A stretch of DNA of 64,000 nt from Streptomyces candidus (GCF_014207445.1 NZ_JACHEM010000014.1:62001-126000), one strand, 5' to 3'. Counted from the stretch's first letter, positions 25,644 through 35,300 are shown. Numbers and translations: made by a program. The notes: a model not told the origin generated them from the sequence alone.

Positions 25644-26336
25644 ATGACCACCCACGCACTACCCCCCGTCGTCGACGCCGCCACCTGGGGGCGCCAACTC
25701 GAGTCGCTGCGCGCGCGGGAGAAGGCCGCGACGCGGGAGCTTGACGCCATCGCCGCCGAGCGTCGTCGCCTGCCGATGGTCGAGATGCCCGATTACACCC
25801 TGGAGGGCGAGGACGGCCCGGTTCGGCTGGCGGACGTCTTCGCAGGAAAGAGGCAACTGATCGTCTACAACCACATGTGGTTCGCCGGGAAGGAATGGCA
25901 GTGCCCGGGCTGCACGGGGTTCACCTCGCAGTACACCCGCCTGGAGTTCCTGGACAACTACGATGCGCGGTTCGTCATCGTCACCCAGGGCCCGATCAAA
26001 GAGGCACTCGCCTACCGGCAGCGGGTCGGCAACCGGGTGACGTGGTACTCGACTGCCAACAGCTCCTTCGGGGCCGATGTCGGTGCACCGCCCGACGCGG
26101 GATTCGCCGTCAACGTGTTCCTGCGCGACGGCGAGACCGTCTACCGCACCTGGCACACCAACGGCCGGGGCACCGAACAGCTCAGTCACACCTTCCCGCT
26201 GATCGACGTCCTGCCCTACGGACGGCAGGAGGAGTGGCAGGACTCCCCCGAGGGCTGGCCCCAGTCGCCCACCTACAGCCGCTGGGCCGCGTCCCAGGAC
26301 ATCGCGGCGCTCTACGGCCCGGGCCCCGGCGGCTGA
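25644..26336 (+). CDS. DUF899 thioredoxin-like protein
   Basis: 230 residues from ATG 25644 with TGAGGGA upstream. The typical DUF899 layout is present: an N-terminal helix LRAREKAATRELDAIAAERR, then LADVFAGKRQLIVYNHMWF and EWQCPGCTGFTSQYTRLEFL, where a CxxC replaces the thioredoxin active site. WYSTANSSFGADVG and the C-terminal HTFPLIDVLPYGRQEEWQ are family signatures. It is a predicted thiol-disulfide-type protein of unknown substrate, cytoplasmic. Confidence 0.92.
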   Translation: MTTHALPPVVDAATWGRQLESLRAREKAATRELDAIAAERRRLPMVEMPDYTLEGEDGPVRLADVFAGKRQLIVYNHMWFAGKEWQCPGCTGFTSQYTRLEFLDNYDARFVIVTQGPIKEALAYRQRVGNRVTWYSTANSSFGADVGAPPDAGFAVNVFLRDGETVYRTWHTNGRGTEQLSHTFPLIDVLPYGRQEEWQDSPEGWPQSPTYSRWAASQDIAALYGPGPGG

Positions 26337-26595
26337 CAGCCCGCACCACGACCGGTGAGCGGGTGGACCGGTGCTGCTACAGGGTGGCGAGCGCGCCGAG
26401 GAGGGCATCCAGGCCGTCGAGCCCCAACGGCTCGACTGACGCTCCATCAGTCCTCTTTCCAGTCAACGTGGTTGCGGGTTCAGGACAGCCGAGTTCTCCT
26501 CCACCCGCGCCGACTAGGGTGCCTGCAGATCCACTGCCAGGTGCTCTCGGCTGTCGAGAGGCAACACTTCGGCGTACCCACAGGACGGACGCGCG

Positions 26596-27201
26596 TTGAA
26601 CAATCCATCGCCTCGCCTTCACCCCCGTACGACGAAGTCGCTCCTTCGCAGCAGGCTCACCTCGATACTCGGAGCGGTCGCGATGTTCGCGGCCGTTTTC
26701 ACCGGCACGGCCACCAGCACGGCGAGTGCCGCCGAAGCCGGCTCCGCGGGAGCCACGGCGGGCGGGTGGACCTGCCCGGGCACCGCTGTCCCTCCCGGCT
26801 ACGTGATCTCCGCATTCAACCGCAGCGGCTGCAACGGTTCGGGGGCCTGGCTGCACGAGCCTGCCCGCGACGGCATCTGGACGTGCACGTACTCCCCCGT
26901 CGTGACCGGCTACGTCATCACCGGCTACATCAGGAGCGGTTGCGACGGCATCGGATCCTGGCAGCACAAGCTCGCCCGGGACGGTATCTGGACCTGCGGA
27001 GGGTCCCCGGTCGTCGCCGGATACGTCACCACCAATTACATGAAGAGCGGGTGCGACGGCGTCGGTGCCTGGTACCACCAGCTCGTGCGCGACGGCATCT
27101 GGACGTGCCCGTACTCCCCCATCCCGGCGGGCTACCGGAGCACCACGTACAACGCGACCGGGTGCGGCGGCCTCGGCGCGTGGCTCACCGTACGCGCCTG
27201 A
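26596..27201 (+). CDS. Secreted protein with four 37-residue cysteine-containing repeats
   Basis: 201 residues from a TTG start (AGGA about 10 bases upstream; no later start keeps the signal). Signal peptide: LLRSRLTSILGAVAMFAAVF, cleavage near TASA-AEA. The mature protein is four tandem repeats of about 37 residues, each beginning WTC and ending around SGC-x-G-x-G-x-W. Linkers such as LARDGIWTC mark the boundaries; the last unit is shorter, ending TGCGGLGAWLTVRA. Each repeat has two cysteines, probably a disulfide, making a small bead. I do not recognise the domain; binding or structural roles outside the cell are possible. Confidence 0.8.
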   Translation: MNNPSPRLHPRTTKSLLRSRLTSILGAVAMFAAVFTGTATSTASAAEAGSAGATAGGWTCPGTAVPPGYVISAFNRSGCNGSGAWLHEPARDGIWTCTYSPVVTGYVITGYIRSGCDGIGSWQHKLARDGIWTCGGSPVVAGYVTTNYMKSGCDGVGAWYHQLVRDGIWTCPYSPIPAGYRSTTYNATGCGGLGAWLTVRA

Positions 27202-27404
27202 CCCCGGGAGAGCCAGGGGTCACCCCGGCACAGTGATCGCGCACCGGTGAGGCATCCAAGGATGACGTCGCCGTCGTCACCCTTCCGGGAACGCGACGCT
27301 GCGCATCGACGGCGTGTTTCCGGCCTCGCGGCCTGCTCACCACCCCGCGAGGCCGAAGGCCCTCGGCAGCAGCAACTCCCGCGGTCTCAACCATACTTGC
27401 CAGC

Positions 27405-27698
27405 AGGTACGCATGCGCCGAGGCCAAAAGGCTCGCCCCGAAACCCGCCGGACTCACCTTTCCGCAGGCCGCCGCCCTCGGCCTCTCCGGTCTGACCGCA
27501 CTCCAGGGGCTCCGCGACCACGGCCGCGTCGCACCGCGCATGCGCGTCGTGATCACCGGCGCCTCGGGCGGAGTCGGCACCTTCGCCGTCCAGCTCGCCG
27601 CCGTCTTCGGCGCGGAAGCCACCGCCGTCTGCCCTGCGTCGAAGACCGACGTGGTCCGCTCCCTGGGAGCGGACCACGTCATCGACCACACACAGGAG
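27405..27698 (+). pseudogene. Fragment of a zinc-type (MDR) alcohol dehydrogenase/quinone reductase
   Basis: Plus-strand reading gives RYACAEAKRLAPKPAGLTFP, LTALQGLRDHGRVAP, then MRVVITGASGGVGTFAVQLA and VVRSLGADHVIDHTQE. These are the catalytic-domain end and cofactor-binding GASGGVG loop of MDR-family NADPH reductases. The N-terminal 110 or so residues are missing, and similarity stops after HTQE, so both ends are lost. Flanking frames do not restore it. A decayed gene between two secreted-protein genes. Confidence 0.75.
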
Positions 27699-27779
27699 TG
27701 CCGAGGACGCGACCCGCCGACAGGGGCACGGGCAGCGCCGGCCCGTAACCCCTTGGCAGGTCCTCCCGCATCACGTTCC

Positions 27780-27808
27780 CGGATCCTGACGTACGGTCAG
27801 GTGATCCG
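27780..27808 (-). terminator. Hairpin beyond the Gly-rich protein gene
   Basis: CGGATC (27780-27785) pairs with GATCCG (27803-27808), and CTGAC (27786-27790) with GTCAG (27796-27800), with a 2-nt bulge and GTACG loop. It lies 34 bp past the stop of the minus-strand Gly-rich gene and is a likely terminator. Confidence 0.5.
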
Positions 27809-27841
27809 AAGCGCCCGGGGCCGGCTGCTTGCCGACGGGGA

Positions 27842-28462
27842 TCAGCAGGGCAGAGTGGTCTTCCCTGCCGCACCCGTGGCACCGGTGGCGCCGTCCGCGA
27901 AGAGGGTGGCGGGCGTGCCGTTGCCACCGTTCTTCCCCGGACAGACCGGGCTGGCGGCACCGCCGGCACCACCCGTACCGCCGGTGCGGCCGCCGCCGGC
28001 CTTGGAGGCGCCGCCGTTGCCGCCCTTGCCACCTGCGATGCCTGCCCCGGCATTGCCCGCGCCGCCGACACCGCCCAGGCCACCCTTGCCACCGAGCGAG
28101 GCATCGCCGCCGGACCCGCCGTTGCCGCCGTTGCCGTTGGCTCCGCCTGCGCCGCCCGTGCCGCCACCTCCGCCGACGCTCGCACTGCCGGTGGCGTCCC
28201 CGCCGTTGCCGCCGTTCCCGCCGTTGCCGTTGGCGCCTGCGGCACCACCGGTGCCACCGAGCCCGCCGGTCCCTCCGAGGACGCCGAAGCCGTTGCTGCC
28301 GTTGCTGCCGGGCATGCCCAGCACTCCGAGGGCGGCCTGAGCCCGTGCGCCGTCCGAACCGGCCTGGGCGGAGGCCAGGGCAGGGGTGAAGGTGAGTCCG
28401 GCGACTGCGATCGAGGCGACGAGGAAGGTCCGGGCAGTGGCCGTTGTGCGCGTGAAGCGCAT
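27842..28462 (-). CDS. Secreted Gly-rich (PGRS/collagen-like) repeat protein
   Basis: 206 residues from ATG 28462. Signal peptide: MRFTRTTATARTFLVASIAV, cleavage near ALASAQA. Residues 60-185 are dense GG-x repeats (GGTGGLGGTGG, NGNGGNGGNGG, GGKGGLGGVGG) like the PGRS part of mycobacterial PE_PGRS proteins, but without a PE domain. The end carries two cysteines (SPVCPGKNGG and final TTLPC) that could form a closing disulfide. A polyglycine-II or collagen-like surface/secreted structure is likely; the role is unknown. An unusually A/T-rich tract lies upstream. Confidence 0.8.
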   Translation of the reverse strand: MRFTRTTATARTFLVASIAVAGLTFTPALASAQAGSDGARAQAALGVLGMPGSNGSNGFGVLGGTGGLGGTGGAAGANGNGGNGGNGGDATGSASVGGGGGTGGAGGANGNGGNGGSGGDASLGGKGGLGGVGGAGNAGAGIAGGKGGNGGASKAGGGRTGGTGGAGGAASPVCPGKNGGNGTPATLFADGATGATGAAGKTTLPC

Positions 28463-28540
28463 GGGGTACGTCCTTCGGTTTGTGCGGACGGAGAGATTCC
28501 CCGGCCGACATGCATCAACGTAGAGACGTACGAGAAAGAA

Positions 28541-28616
28541 CACAGCCCCTGGATAATCAAATGTCTTTAAATAGGCTGATCAATAAAACCTTGGCCGTAA
28601 AACACCCTGTTTGAAG
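28541..28616. other. A/T-rich tract
   Basis: About 75 bp with long A/T runs (for example AATGTCTTTAAATAGG and CAATAAAACC), strikingly low in GC compared with the rest of the window. It lies between the Gly-rich gene start and the stop of the next minus-strand gene. It may be a promoter/regulatory element for the Gly-rich gene or the edge of acquired DNA. Confidence 0.5.
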
Positions 28617-28716
28617 CCTTCGTTGGCCACGCGGGCACCCGGGCCGGCTGCTTCCCCCTGCGCAGCCGTGACCCGTGGCCTGCGGCCGTACGGGGCGGGG
28701 AGCGTCGGCCCCCTGC

Positions 28717-29769
28717 CTACCAGTCCCCGTCCTCCACCGGTTCGCCCTGGGCGTCCTTGAGCGGCCGGACCTGCTGCGGTGCGGGCGCCTGCCACGGCTC
28801 GTGGTCGTCCCCGATCCAGTCGCCGACCGGCTTGACGTCCTGGAGCGGCCCGGCGGGCGACAGGTCGTGGGCGTCCTGGTCGTAGTAGTCGTACCAGGGC
28901 AGGCCCGCCCGCGTGTACGCGGCCCGGTCCACCGGAGAGGGCGGCGGCGCCTCGCCGGTGATGCGGTGCCACTGCGGCGGTGTCACCAGATGCACGAACA
29001 CCCGTCCCGCCGGCCGCTCGGCCCAGTCCGTCAGCGGCCGTTCGTCGCGGTAGACCTCCTGGCGCATGGTCCCCCCAACGCCGAGTCCCATGGCCGGGGC
29101 CGGCCCGCCCCGGGCAGCCCCCGGTGCCGCCGGTGCCGCACGGGGGGCCGCCGGGGCGGCCATCGCCATCGGCGCGCCGTAGGCCCCGCCCGACCGCGCC
29201 GCCCGGCGCGCGAGTTCGGCGCGGCGCCGTTCCTCCTCCCGCCAGCGCGCCAGCTCGGCGTCGTTCAGCGTGAAGGCCTGCAACTGGACCCCGCCCCAGA
29301 CCTCCTCGCCGGTGAGCTGGCCCTCGACCGTCGCCCCCATGCCGAGTGGCACGGCGACGAACTGACGGACCGTGCCCGTCCCGGAGTTGATCCCGTCCAG
29401 CCAGGGCTGGCGGGGCAGCACGACGTAGTTCTGCGGATCGCGCGAGAGCCGGTCGCGCCATGGCCTGCCCGAGACCGCGCACACCTTGCCGACCCCGACC
29501 TGGAGCGCGGCCGGCTCGCTGGTGCCGGCGAAACTCAGCCACATGGCCTCACGCAGATACACCGGCAGCATCACACCGCCGCGCGCCCGCCACGTCTCGG
29601 GCACGGTGTCGGCGTGGTCGGCGACCCGGCGGACCGGGAACTCGCCGAGCCCCGGTGGCAACGGATGGGTGCCCGTCTCGGGCAGCCGCAGGGTGCGGAT
29701 GAAGCGCACCGACGCACCGCCCGGCAGCAACAGCCGGTTGCCGTCGACCCGCACACTCGTTCCAGTCAT
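28717..29769 (-). CDS. Conserved hypothetical protein, 350 residues
   Basis: No family recognised. The N-terminal half is strand-rich (RVDGNRLLLPGGASVRFIRT, FVAVPLGMGATVEGQLTGEE, GVQLQAFTLNDAELARWREE). It is followed by an Arg/Ala helix, then a Pro/Ala-rich linker (PAAPRAAPAAPGAARGG). The C-terminal third is acidic and aromatic (AYTRAGLPWYDYYDQDAHDL, GDWIGDDHEPWQAP). No signal or membrane helix. Its start is 104 bp beyond the FUSC gene stop, same strand, so they may be co-transcribed. This resembles cytoplasmic proteins near type VI-like or tellurite gene sets in actinobacteria only by composition, so I give no function. Confidence 0.7.
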   Translation of the reverse strand: MTGTSVRVDGNRLLLPGGASVRFIRTLRLPETGTHPLPPGLGEFPVRRVADHADTVPETWRARGGVMLPVYLREAMWLSFAGTSEPAALQVGVGKVCAVSGRPWRDRLSRDPQNYVVLPRQPWLDGINSGTGTVRQFVAVPLGMGATVEGQLTGEEVWGGVQLQAFTLNDAELARWREEERRRAELARRAARSGGAYGAPMAMAAPAAPRAAPAAPGAARGGPAPAMGLGVGGTMRQEVYRDERPLTDWAERPAGRVFVHLVTPPQWHRITGEAPPPSPVDRAAYTRAGLPWYDYYDQDAHDLSPAGPLQDVKPVGDWIGDDHEPWQAPAPQQVRPLKDAQGEPVEDGDW

Positions 29770-29873
29770 TCCTACGCCCCCTGCTTCGGCTGTCGTTCGT
29801 CGTGCGGTGGCCGCCCGGTCGTCCCGGTCGTCACCCGGTCGGGCCGGCGTCCGTCGCCCGGTGTCCGTCGTCC

Positions 29874-31118
29874 TCAAAGAGAACGCCGCGCGGCACCGCC
29901 GCGGTTCCGCTTCCCCACCCGGTCGCGGAGCCCGGTCAGCCGTGGCATACGTTCGCGCTGCTCGCGCGTGTGCCGGTCCAGTTCCTCCATGAGCCGGCGC
30001 GAACGGTGCTCGGTGTCCATCTCGTCGATGATGCGGTTGACCTCGCTCAGCACCGCGCCCTGCAACTGCCACTGCCGCGGGTCGCGCCGGACGTCGTCGA
30101 GGAGCAGGCCGGCCAGCTTGTCCCGGGTGACCGCGGCCTGCCGCAGCTCGGCGGAGAGCCGCTCCTCCGCGGACTCGGCGTCATCGCTGGCGCTGGTGGT
30201 GACCAGCACTGCGAAGCTGACCACCGCGTCGGCGATCTCGGACAGGAGCTGCTCGATCGTGGCGCCCGTCTCGGGCGGGAAGAGCGGCTCGGGTTCCCGT
30301 TCCTTCGCGAGGTCCGTGAAGGTGCGGGCGAGCACCCGTATGACCACCGTGCAGATCTCCAGCGTGTCCAGACCGGAGCGCAGCACCACCCGGTGCAGCA
30401 GCCCTTCGCGCACGCGGGGATTGAGCCGCAGACTGTCCTCGGCCTGCCGGAGGTCCTCGTCCACCTCGCCGATCTCGTGGTCGAGGCGGCGGGCCTCGTG
30501 CAGCCGGGCCGCCGCCTCGTGGAACGCCGTGCTGCCCGCGGCCTCCTCGCCCATCCGCAGCATCAGCTGCCGCACCCGCCGGGCCAGCCTCTCGATCGAC
30601 TCGCCCGCCTGCTCCACCCACACCGGGGGCGCGAGCACGAGGTTGAAGGCGAGACCGACGATCGCGCCGATCAGCGTCTCCACGACCCGCGCCCACGCCA
30701 GGGCCCCGTGCGAGGTCACGCCGAGCACCAGCATGGCGCTGATCGCCACCTCTGCCACGAACTCGTGCGCCCGCACCAGGTGTCCGACGCCCAGTGCCGC
30801 GACGATCAACAGCGCCAGACTCCACCAGCTCAGGCCGACCAGCTGGCTGAAGGCGATGGCGACCAGGACACCGGCCACCACGGCGTTCACCCTGCGAAAG
30901 CTCATCTTGAGCGTCGCGTACAGGGTGACCTGGACGACGAGCAGCGCGGTGAGGGGCGCGGTGAGCGGTGCCGCCGACTTGTCGGGCGTCAGTCGCACCG
31001 CGATCACATAGGCGATCGACGCCGCGGCGGCCGAGCGCAGCGCCTGGACCACCATGGGGTCCCGGAGCCACTTCGCCCGCCGCAGAGCCGCCGCGGCACT
31101 CTTGCGTACATCGTGCAT
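29874..31118 (-). CDS. FUSC/aromatic-acid-exporter family membrane protein
   Basis: 414 residues. About six hydrophobic segments in the first 190 residues (VQALRSAAAASIAYVIAVRL, LTALLVVQVTLYATLKM, VNAVVAGVLVAIAFSQLVGL, SLALLIVAALGVGHLV, VAISAMLVLGVTS, GAIVGLAFNLVLAPPVWV) match the FUSC/ArAE membrane half. The rest is a long charged helical cytoplasmic domain. Members export aromatic acids or related compounds, but the substrate here is unknown. A TTGTCC-N17-GATACG promoter lies just upstream. Confidence 0.88.
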   Translation of the reverse strand: MHDVRKSAAAALRRAKWLRDPMVVQALRSAAAASIAYVIAVRLTPDKSAAPLTAPLTALLVVQVTLYATLKMSFRRVNAVVAGVLVAIAFSQLVGLSWWSLALLIVAALGVGHLVRAHEFVAEVAISAMLVLGVTSHGALAWARVVETLIGAIVGLAFNLVLAPPVWVEQAGESIERLARRVRQLMLRMGEEAAGSTAFHEAAARLHEARRLDHEIGEVDEDLRQAEDSLRLNPRVREGLLHRVVLRSGLDTLEICTVVIRVLARTFTDLAKEREPEPLFPPETGATIEQLLSEIADAVVSFAVLVTTSASDDAESAEERLSAELRQAAVTRDKLAGLLLDDVRRDPRQWQLQGAVLSEVNRIIDEMDTEHRSRRLMEELDRHTREQRERMPRLTGLRDRVGKRNRGGAARRSL

Positions 31119-31151
31119 CCTCGGGCTGTTCCCTTCCCCAGGCGCCTCGAA

Positions 31152-31180
31152 CGTATCCGGACAGGACGGTAACCGGACAA
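31152..31180 (-). promoter_or_regulatory. Housekeeping-type promoter for the FUSC gene
   Basis: On the minus strand, TTGTCC (31180-31175), 17-nt spacer, GATACG (31157-31152): close to the SigHrdB consensus TTGACN/TANNNT with correct spacing, about 35 bp before the ATG. Confidence 0.45.
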
Positions 31181-31443
31181 AGAGTAGCGAGAGGGTCCTG
31201 GGCGCCGCGCGGCGCGGTGCGTGCGCGAGCTTCGGGCGTTCCGGTTGTCAGACGTTCACCCCGGCGAGGCAGGCGGACGGATGGCCCATGATGCGGGCGA
31301 CCTGCGAGCGGGCCGTGGCGTTCGGCACCGTCCTGGTGATCAACGCGTCCTGGCGTACGTGGTCGGGGCGACGCCGTCCTCGACTCCCCCGGTGTCACCC
31401 GTTTGACCACGGGCACCTACGAAACTTCTGAGCAGGCCGCAGA

Positions 31444-32172
31444 GTGAGCCCTATGTGGCTACGTCGAACCGCCGCGTGCGCCATCACCGTGCCGCTGGCT
31501 CTCCTGTTGTTCCGCGACTCGCCGGTACGGCTCTCGGCTCCGGAGCCCGCGCTGCTGTCCGGAGCTCTGCGGCCCCCGGTCGTGAGCCGCGCGACATGGC
31601 ATGCCGACGAGAGCATGGCGAAGGACGTCGCGACGTCCACCGGGACCGTGCAAGCCGTCTTCATCCATCACACCGGGCACACCAACGGATACTCCTGCGC
31701 CGACGCCCCCGCGATGCTGCGGGCGATGGAGGAGGCACACATCCGCGACCAGGGCTGGGACGACATCGGCTACAACTTCGTCGTCGACCGCTGCGGGACC
31801 ATCTACGAGGGCAGGGCAGGCAGTATCGGTCGCTCCGCGCTCGGGGCCCATACCACCGGTTTCAATGCCCACAGCGTGGGGATCGCGGCCCTCGGTACTT
31901 TCGACCCCGGTGTGCCGGGGTCCGATGCACTGATCAAGGGGATCGCGAAGGTGGGTGCGTGGAAACTCGACCGGGCCGTGGACCCGCGGGGCCGGGTACG
32001 GATGGTTTCGAGCAACGACGAGAGCCGCTACCGGCGGGGTGAGGTCGTCTATCTGCACACCGTGGCGGGCCACCGCGACACCTACCAGACGCGCTGCCCC
32101 GGCGACGCGCTCTACGCGCAACTTCCCGCCATCCGGGCGGAGATGGCCCAACTGCGGGCCGCCACGCAGTAG
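31444..32172 (+). CDS. N-acetylmuramoyl-L-alanine amidase (PGRP/amidase-2), exported
   Basis: 242 residues from GTG 31444 (ATG 31453 is equally possible). The N-terminal hydrophobic helix RTAACAITVPLALLLF is a signal or anchor. The PGRP fold follows: VFIHHTGHTNGYSCADAPAM, GWDDIGYNFVVDRCGTIYEG, GAHTTGFNAHSVGIAALG, and AGHRDTYQTRCPGDALYAQL. Zinc ligands are the first His of IHHTGH, the His of AGHRD and the Cys of RCPGD. It cleaves the lactyl-Ala bond of peptidoglycan outside the membrane. A single gene convergent with the RHS gene. Confidence 0.93.
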   Translation: MSPMWLRRTAACAITVPLALLLFRDSPVRLSAPEPALLSGALRPPVVSRATWHADESMAKDVATSTGTVQAVFIHHTGHTNGYSCADAPAMLRAMEEAHIRDQGWDDIGYNFVVDRCGTIYEGRAGSIGRSALGAHTTGFNAHSVGIAALGTFDPGVPGSDALIKGIAKVGAWKLDRAVDPRGRVRMVSSNDESRYRRGEVVYLHTVAGHRDTYQTRCPGDALYAQLPAIRAEMAQLRAATQ

Positions 32173-32301
32173 CGCATTCCGGCGCCCCCCGAGCATGTCC
32201 GCACCCATGGGAATGGCACCCGTGGCCACTGCCGGTCCGTATCGGTGGCGGGCCGAGCTCCCGAACCACGTGTCCTCGGTGAGTGCTCATGCACAGCGGG
32301 A

Positions 32302-32349
32302 TGCCCGGACCCGGCCCGGAGAACGCGTTCTCCGGGCCGGGTCCGGGCA
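32302..32349. terminator. 48-bp perfect palindrome between convergent genes
   Basis: The 24-bp arm starting TGCCCGGACCCGG at 32302 is exactly repeated as its complement up to 32349; the centre, GAACG/CGTTC, is at 32325/32326. It lies between the stops of the amidase (plus) and RHS (minus) genes, so it can terminate both. Its length and perfection exceed an ordinary terminator. Confidence 0.8.
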
Positions 32350-32364
32350 AGGGAGACGGAGTTC

Positions 32365-35300
32365 CTAGAAGGTGTACTCCGCGGTCGCCGAGCACTTGCC
32401 GGTGCTGCCGCCCGTCTCGAGTCCGAAGTCCACGCTCTGCCCGTTCGTGGCGGCGGTGACGCTGCCGGTGCCGAAGCCGCAGGAGGCGCCCACCTGGCCG
32501 CCGCTGTCCATGTCCCCGGTGTCCGCGCCTATGCCCAGACTCGCGCCGGGCGAGCCGAAGCCGAAGCTGAGCGTGGGCTTGATCTGGTTGCCGTCGGTCT
32601 TGCCGCCGACCCCGATGCACAGGCCGTAGCAGACCTCGCCCTTGATCGACCCGGTGACCAGCCCGGACGGGTCGATCTTGTTCAGCGGGTCGCCCTCGGC
32701 GTACAGGTAGGGGTTCTTCTCCTGGCCCGAGGGGTCGGGCTGGGTGAACCGGCCGAGCACCGGGTCGTAGTAGCGGGCGCCGTAGTGATAGAGCCCGGTC
32801 GGGTCCTGGTAGCCGCCGGCGAAGCGGTACGGCTGCGGCACGGCCTCGGCGGTGCCGGTCCTGGCGACCCCGCTCGGCGTGTAGTGGTAGGTGTTGACCC
32901 GCTTGCCCGCCTCGTCGACCAGCCCGATGACCGAGCCCAGTACGTCGGTCAGGTAGTAGTAGCTCTTGCCGCCGGTGCGCGCCGAGTTGAGGGTGCCGCC
33001 CGGTTCGCGGATGAACTCGGTGTCCTTGGCTCCCACCGTCTGGCCCGAGAGGCCCAGCGGGCCGTTGTGGAAGACGGTGTCGCCGAACCGGGTGCGCTCA
33101 CTGCTGTCGGTGCTCGCGTAGGCGCCCGTGTAGGACGTGGACCCGACCGTCACGGCCGAGAGCTGGTGGAAGTCGGTGTACTTCTCCGCGCTGCGCGCCG
33201 TCTCGGCGGTGGGCGCGCCCGCCGTCTCGTTTCCCGCCCTGTCGTAGGACCAGCCCGTCGTGACGCCGTTCCTCGCGGTCAGCTGGGAGGCGTCGTTGTA
33301 GGTGTACCGGGTGGCGGCCGGGCAGCCCTGCGCGTCGCCCTGGGAGGCGAGGTTCCCGGCCCCGTCGAAGCAGTACTGCCAGGACGTGCGGGTCCCCGAG
33401 GTGAGCGTCTCGGCGCCGAGGGAGAGACGGCCGGTGTCGTCGTAGGAGTACGCCGTGTGCGCCTTGGTGAGGTTGTCGGTGCGGGAACGGATCTTCGTGC
33501 CGTCCAGCGACTGGCCGCCCGCGACGTACCCGTAGGTGTAGGAGAGGTCGCTCAGGACGACGCCGGAGGGCGCGATCGCCCGGATGTTCTCGGGCCGCCC
33601 CGAGTTGTCGAGCCGCTGGCTCTGCACCGTGCCGCCGGGGTAGGTGGTCTTGGTGCGCTGGTCGTTGTTGTTGTATTCGTACGTCGTCTTCTTGCCCTGC
33701 GGGTCGACCAGGAACTCCAGGCGGCCCGCGGCGTCCCACGCGTAGTCCGTGACGCCGCCCGGGTCGGTGTAGGTGTCGACGTCGCCGTCCGCGGTGTAGG
33801 CCAGCACGGTCTGGGAGCCGTCCTGGAGGGTGCGGATCGTCTCGCGGCTCAGCGCGTCGAACTGGTAGGTCTGCACGCCGGTCGCGTCCGTGCGCGAGGA
33901 CATGTTGCCGTCGCCGTCGTAGGTGTACGTGACGGTGGCGTATCCGGAGGTGTCGACCTTGGTGATGCGGTCCCGCTTGTCGTAGGTGAACAGGGTCTTC
34001 ACGCCACGCGCGTCGGTGGCCGTCGCGGTGCGCCCCAGCGCGTCGTAGGTGTACCTGGTGACGCCGAGCGGAGCGGGCGGGGTGACCGTCTGGAGGTTGC
34101 CGCTCGCGTCGTAGCGGAACGAGGTCTTCTTGCCGTTCCCGTCGGTGGCCGTGCAGCGCTGGCCCTGGAAGCCGCCACAGGTGGGCGTGGCCTCGTTGTA
34201 GGTGAAGGTGACGGTCGCGCCGCCGGTTCCCCGGGTGGCGACGGAGGTGGTGTTGCCCGCGCCGTCGTAGGTGTAGTCGGTCTTCTGGCCGTCCGCGCCG
34301 GTGCTGTTCTTCTGCCGTTCGGTGCCGGCGACGGTCTGCCAGCTCCCGGTGGCCGTCGCGCCGGTGGGCAGCTTCGCCGAGGCGGGATTGTTGCGGGCGT
34401 CCCAGCCGTAGGTGGTGACGTTGCCGCCCATGCCGCCGCTGCCGGTGCCCATGGCGTCGGTGGCGGTCTGCACCAGGTGGTTCTGGTACGTCGTCGAGCG
34501 GGTGTGCCCGAGGCCGTCGAGGACCTTGGTGACCTCGCCGTCCGCGTTGTGGTCGTACGTCGTGGTGTGCCCGAGGGGGTCGGTGACCTTGGTGGTGCCC
34601 GCCTCGTACGACTGCGGCGCGCTGTAGGTGTACGTGTACGTCGGCCCGCCGGTGGCGCCCTCGGCGTATCGGCGGATCGAGGTGACCCGGTCCTCTGCGT
34701 CGTAGGTGAAGGAGGTGGAACGGTTCTGCGGGGTCGTCACCTTGATGAGGCGGCCGTCCGCGTCGTACCCGAAGCGGGTCGCCTTGCCCTCGGTGTCCGT
34801 GGTGCGTACGACGTTGCCGCCTGCGGCGTCGAGTTCGTAGCCCACCGTGCGGCCGGTGTGGTCGGTCGCCTGCCAGCGGGTGGCGGTGGAGCGGACCAGG
34901 TCGACCCAGCGCCCGGAGCGCGTCTCGGTGACCTTGAACCCGGTGTCGTCGCCGTCGGCGCTGTGTGTGGCGACCGTGATCTCGCCCTTGTTGGGGTCGG
35001 TGATCTTCGTGAGCCGGCCGCTGCCGTCGTAGGTGTCGGCGGTGCCGGACTTGCGGTCGGTGAGGGTGTACGTGCCGTCGGCGTTCTGCACCAGGTCCTT
35101 GGAGTACCCGGTCGGCGTGGCCAGCGAGCCGTCCGCGTTCTTGGTGTACTCCACGGTGGCGCCGGACTCGTCGTAGTGCAGGACCATGCCGGTGAAGGTG
35201 AGGTCCAGGCGGCGCTCGTACCCCAGCCACCACGGTGAGGAGACCTGCCCGGAGGGCGCGTCGAAGGAGTTGTACGTACGGGTCAGGCGCAGCGACTGGC

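Noticed and set aside
26596..28462. CRISPR-like or satellite DNA repeats in the two repetitive genes
   Set aside because: The repetition follows codons of secreted proteins with signal peptides; there are no constant repeats with unique spacers.
32245..35238. 997-codon plus-strand frame opposite the RHS gene
   Set aside because: Val/Gly/Arg repetition mirrors the YD repeats on the other strand; a shadow.
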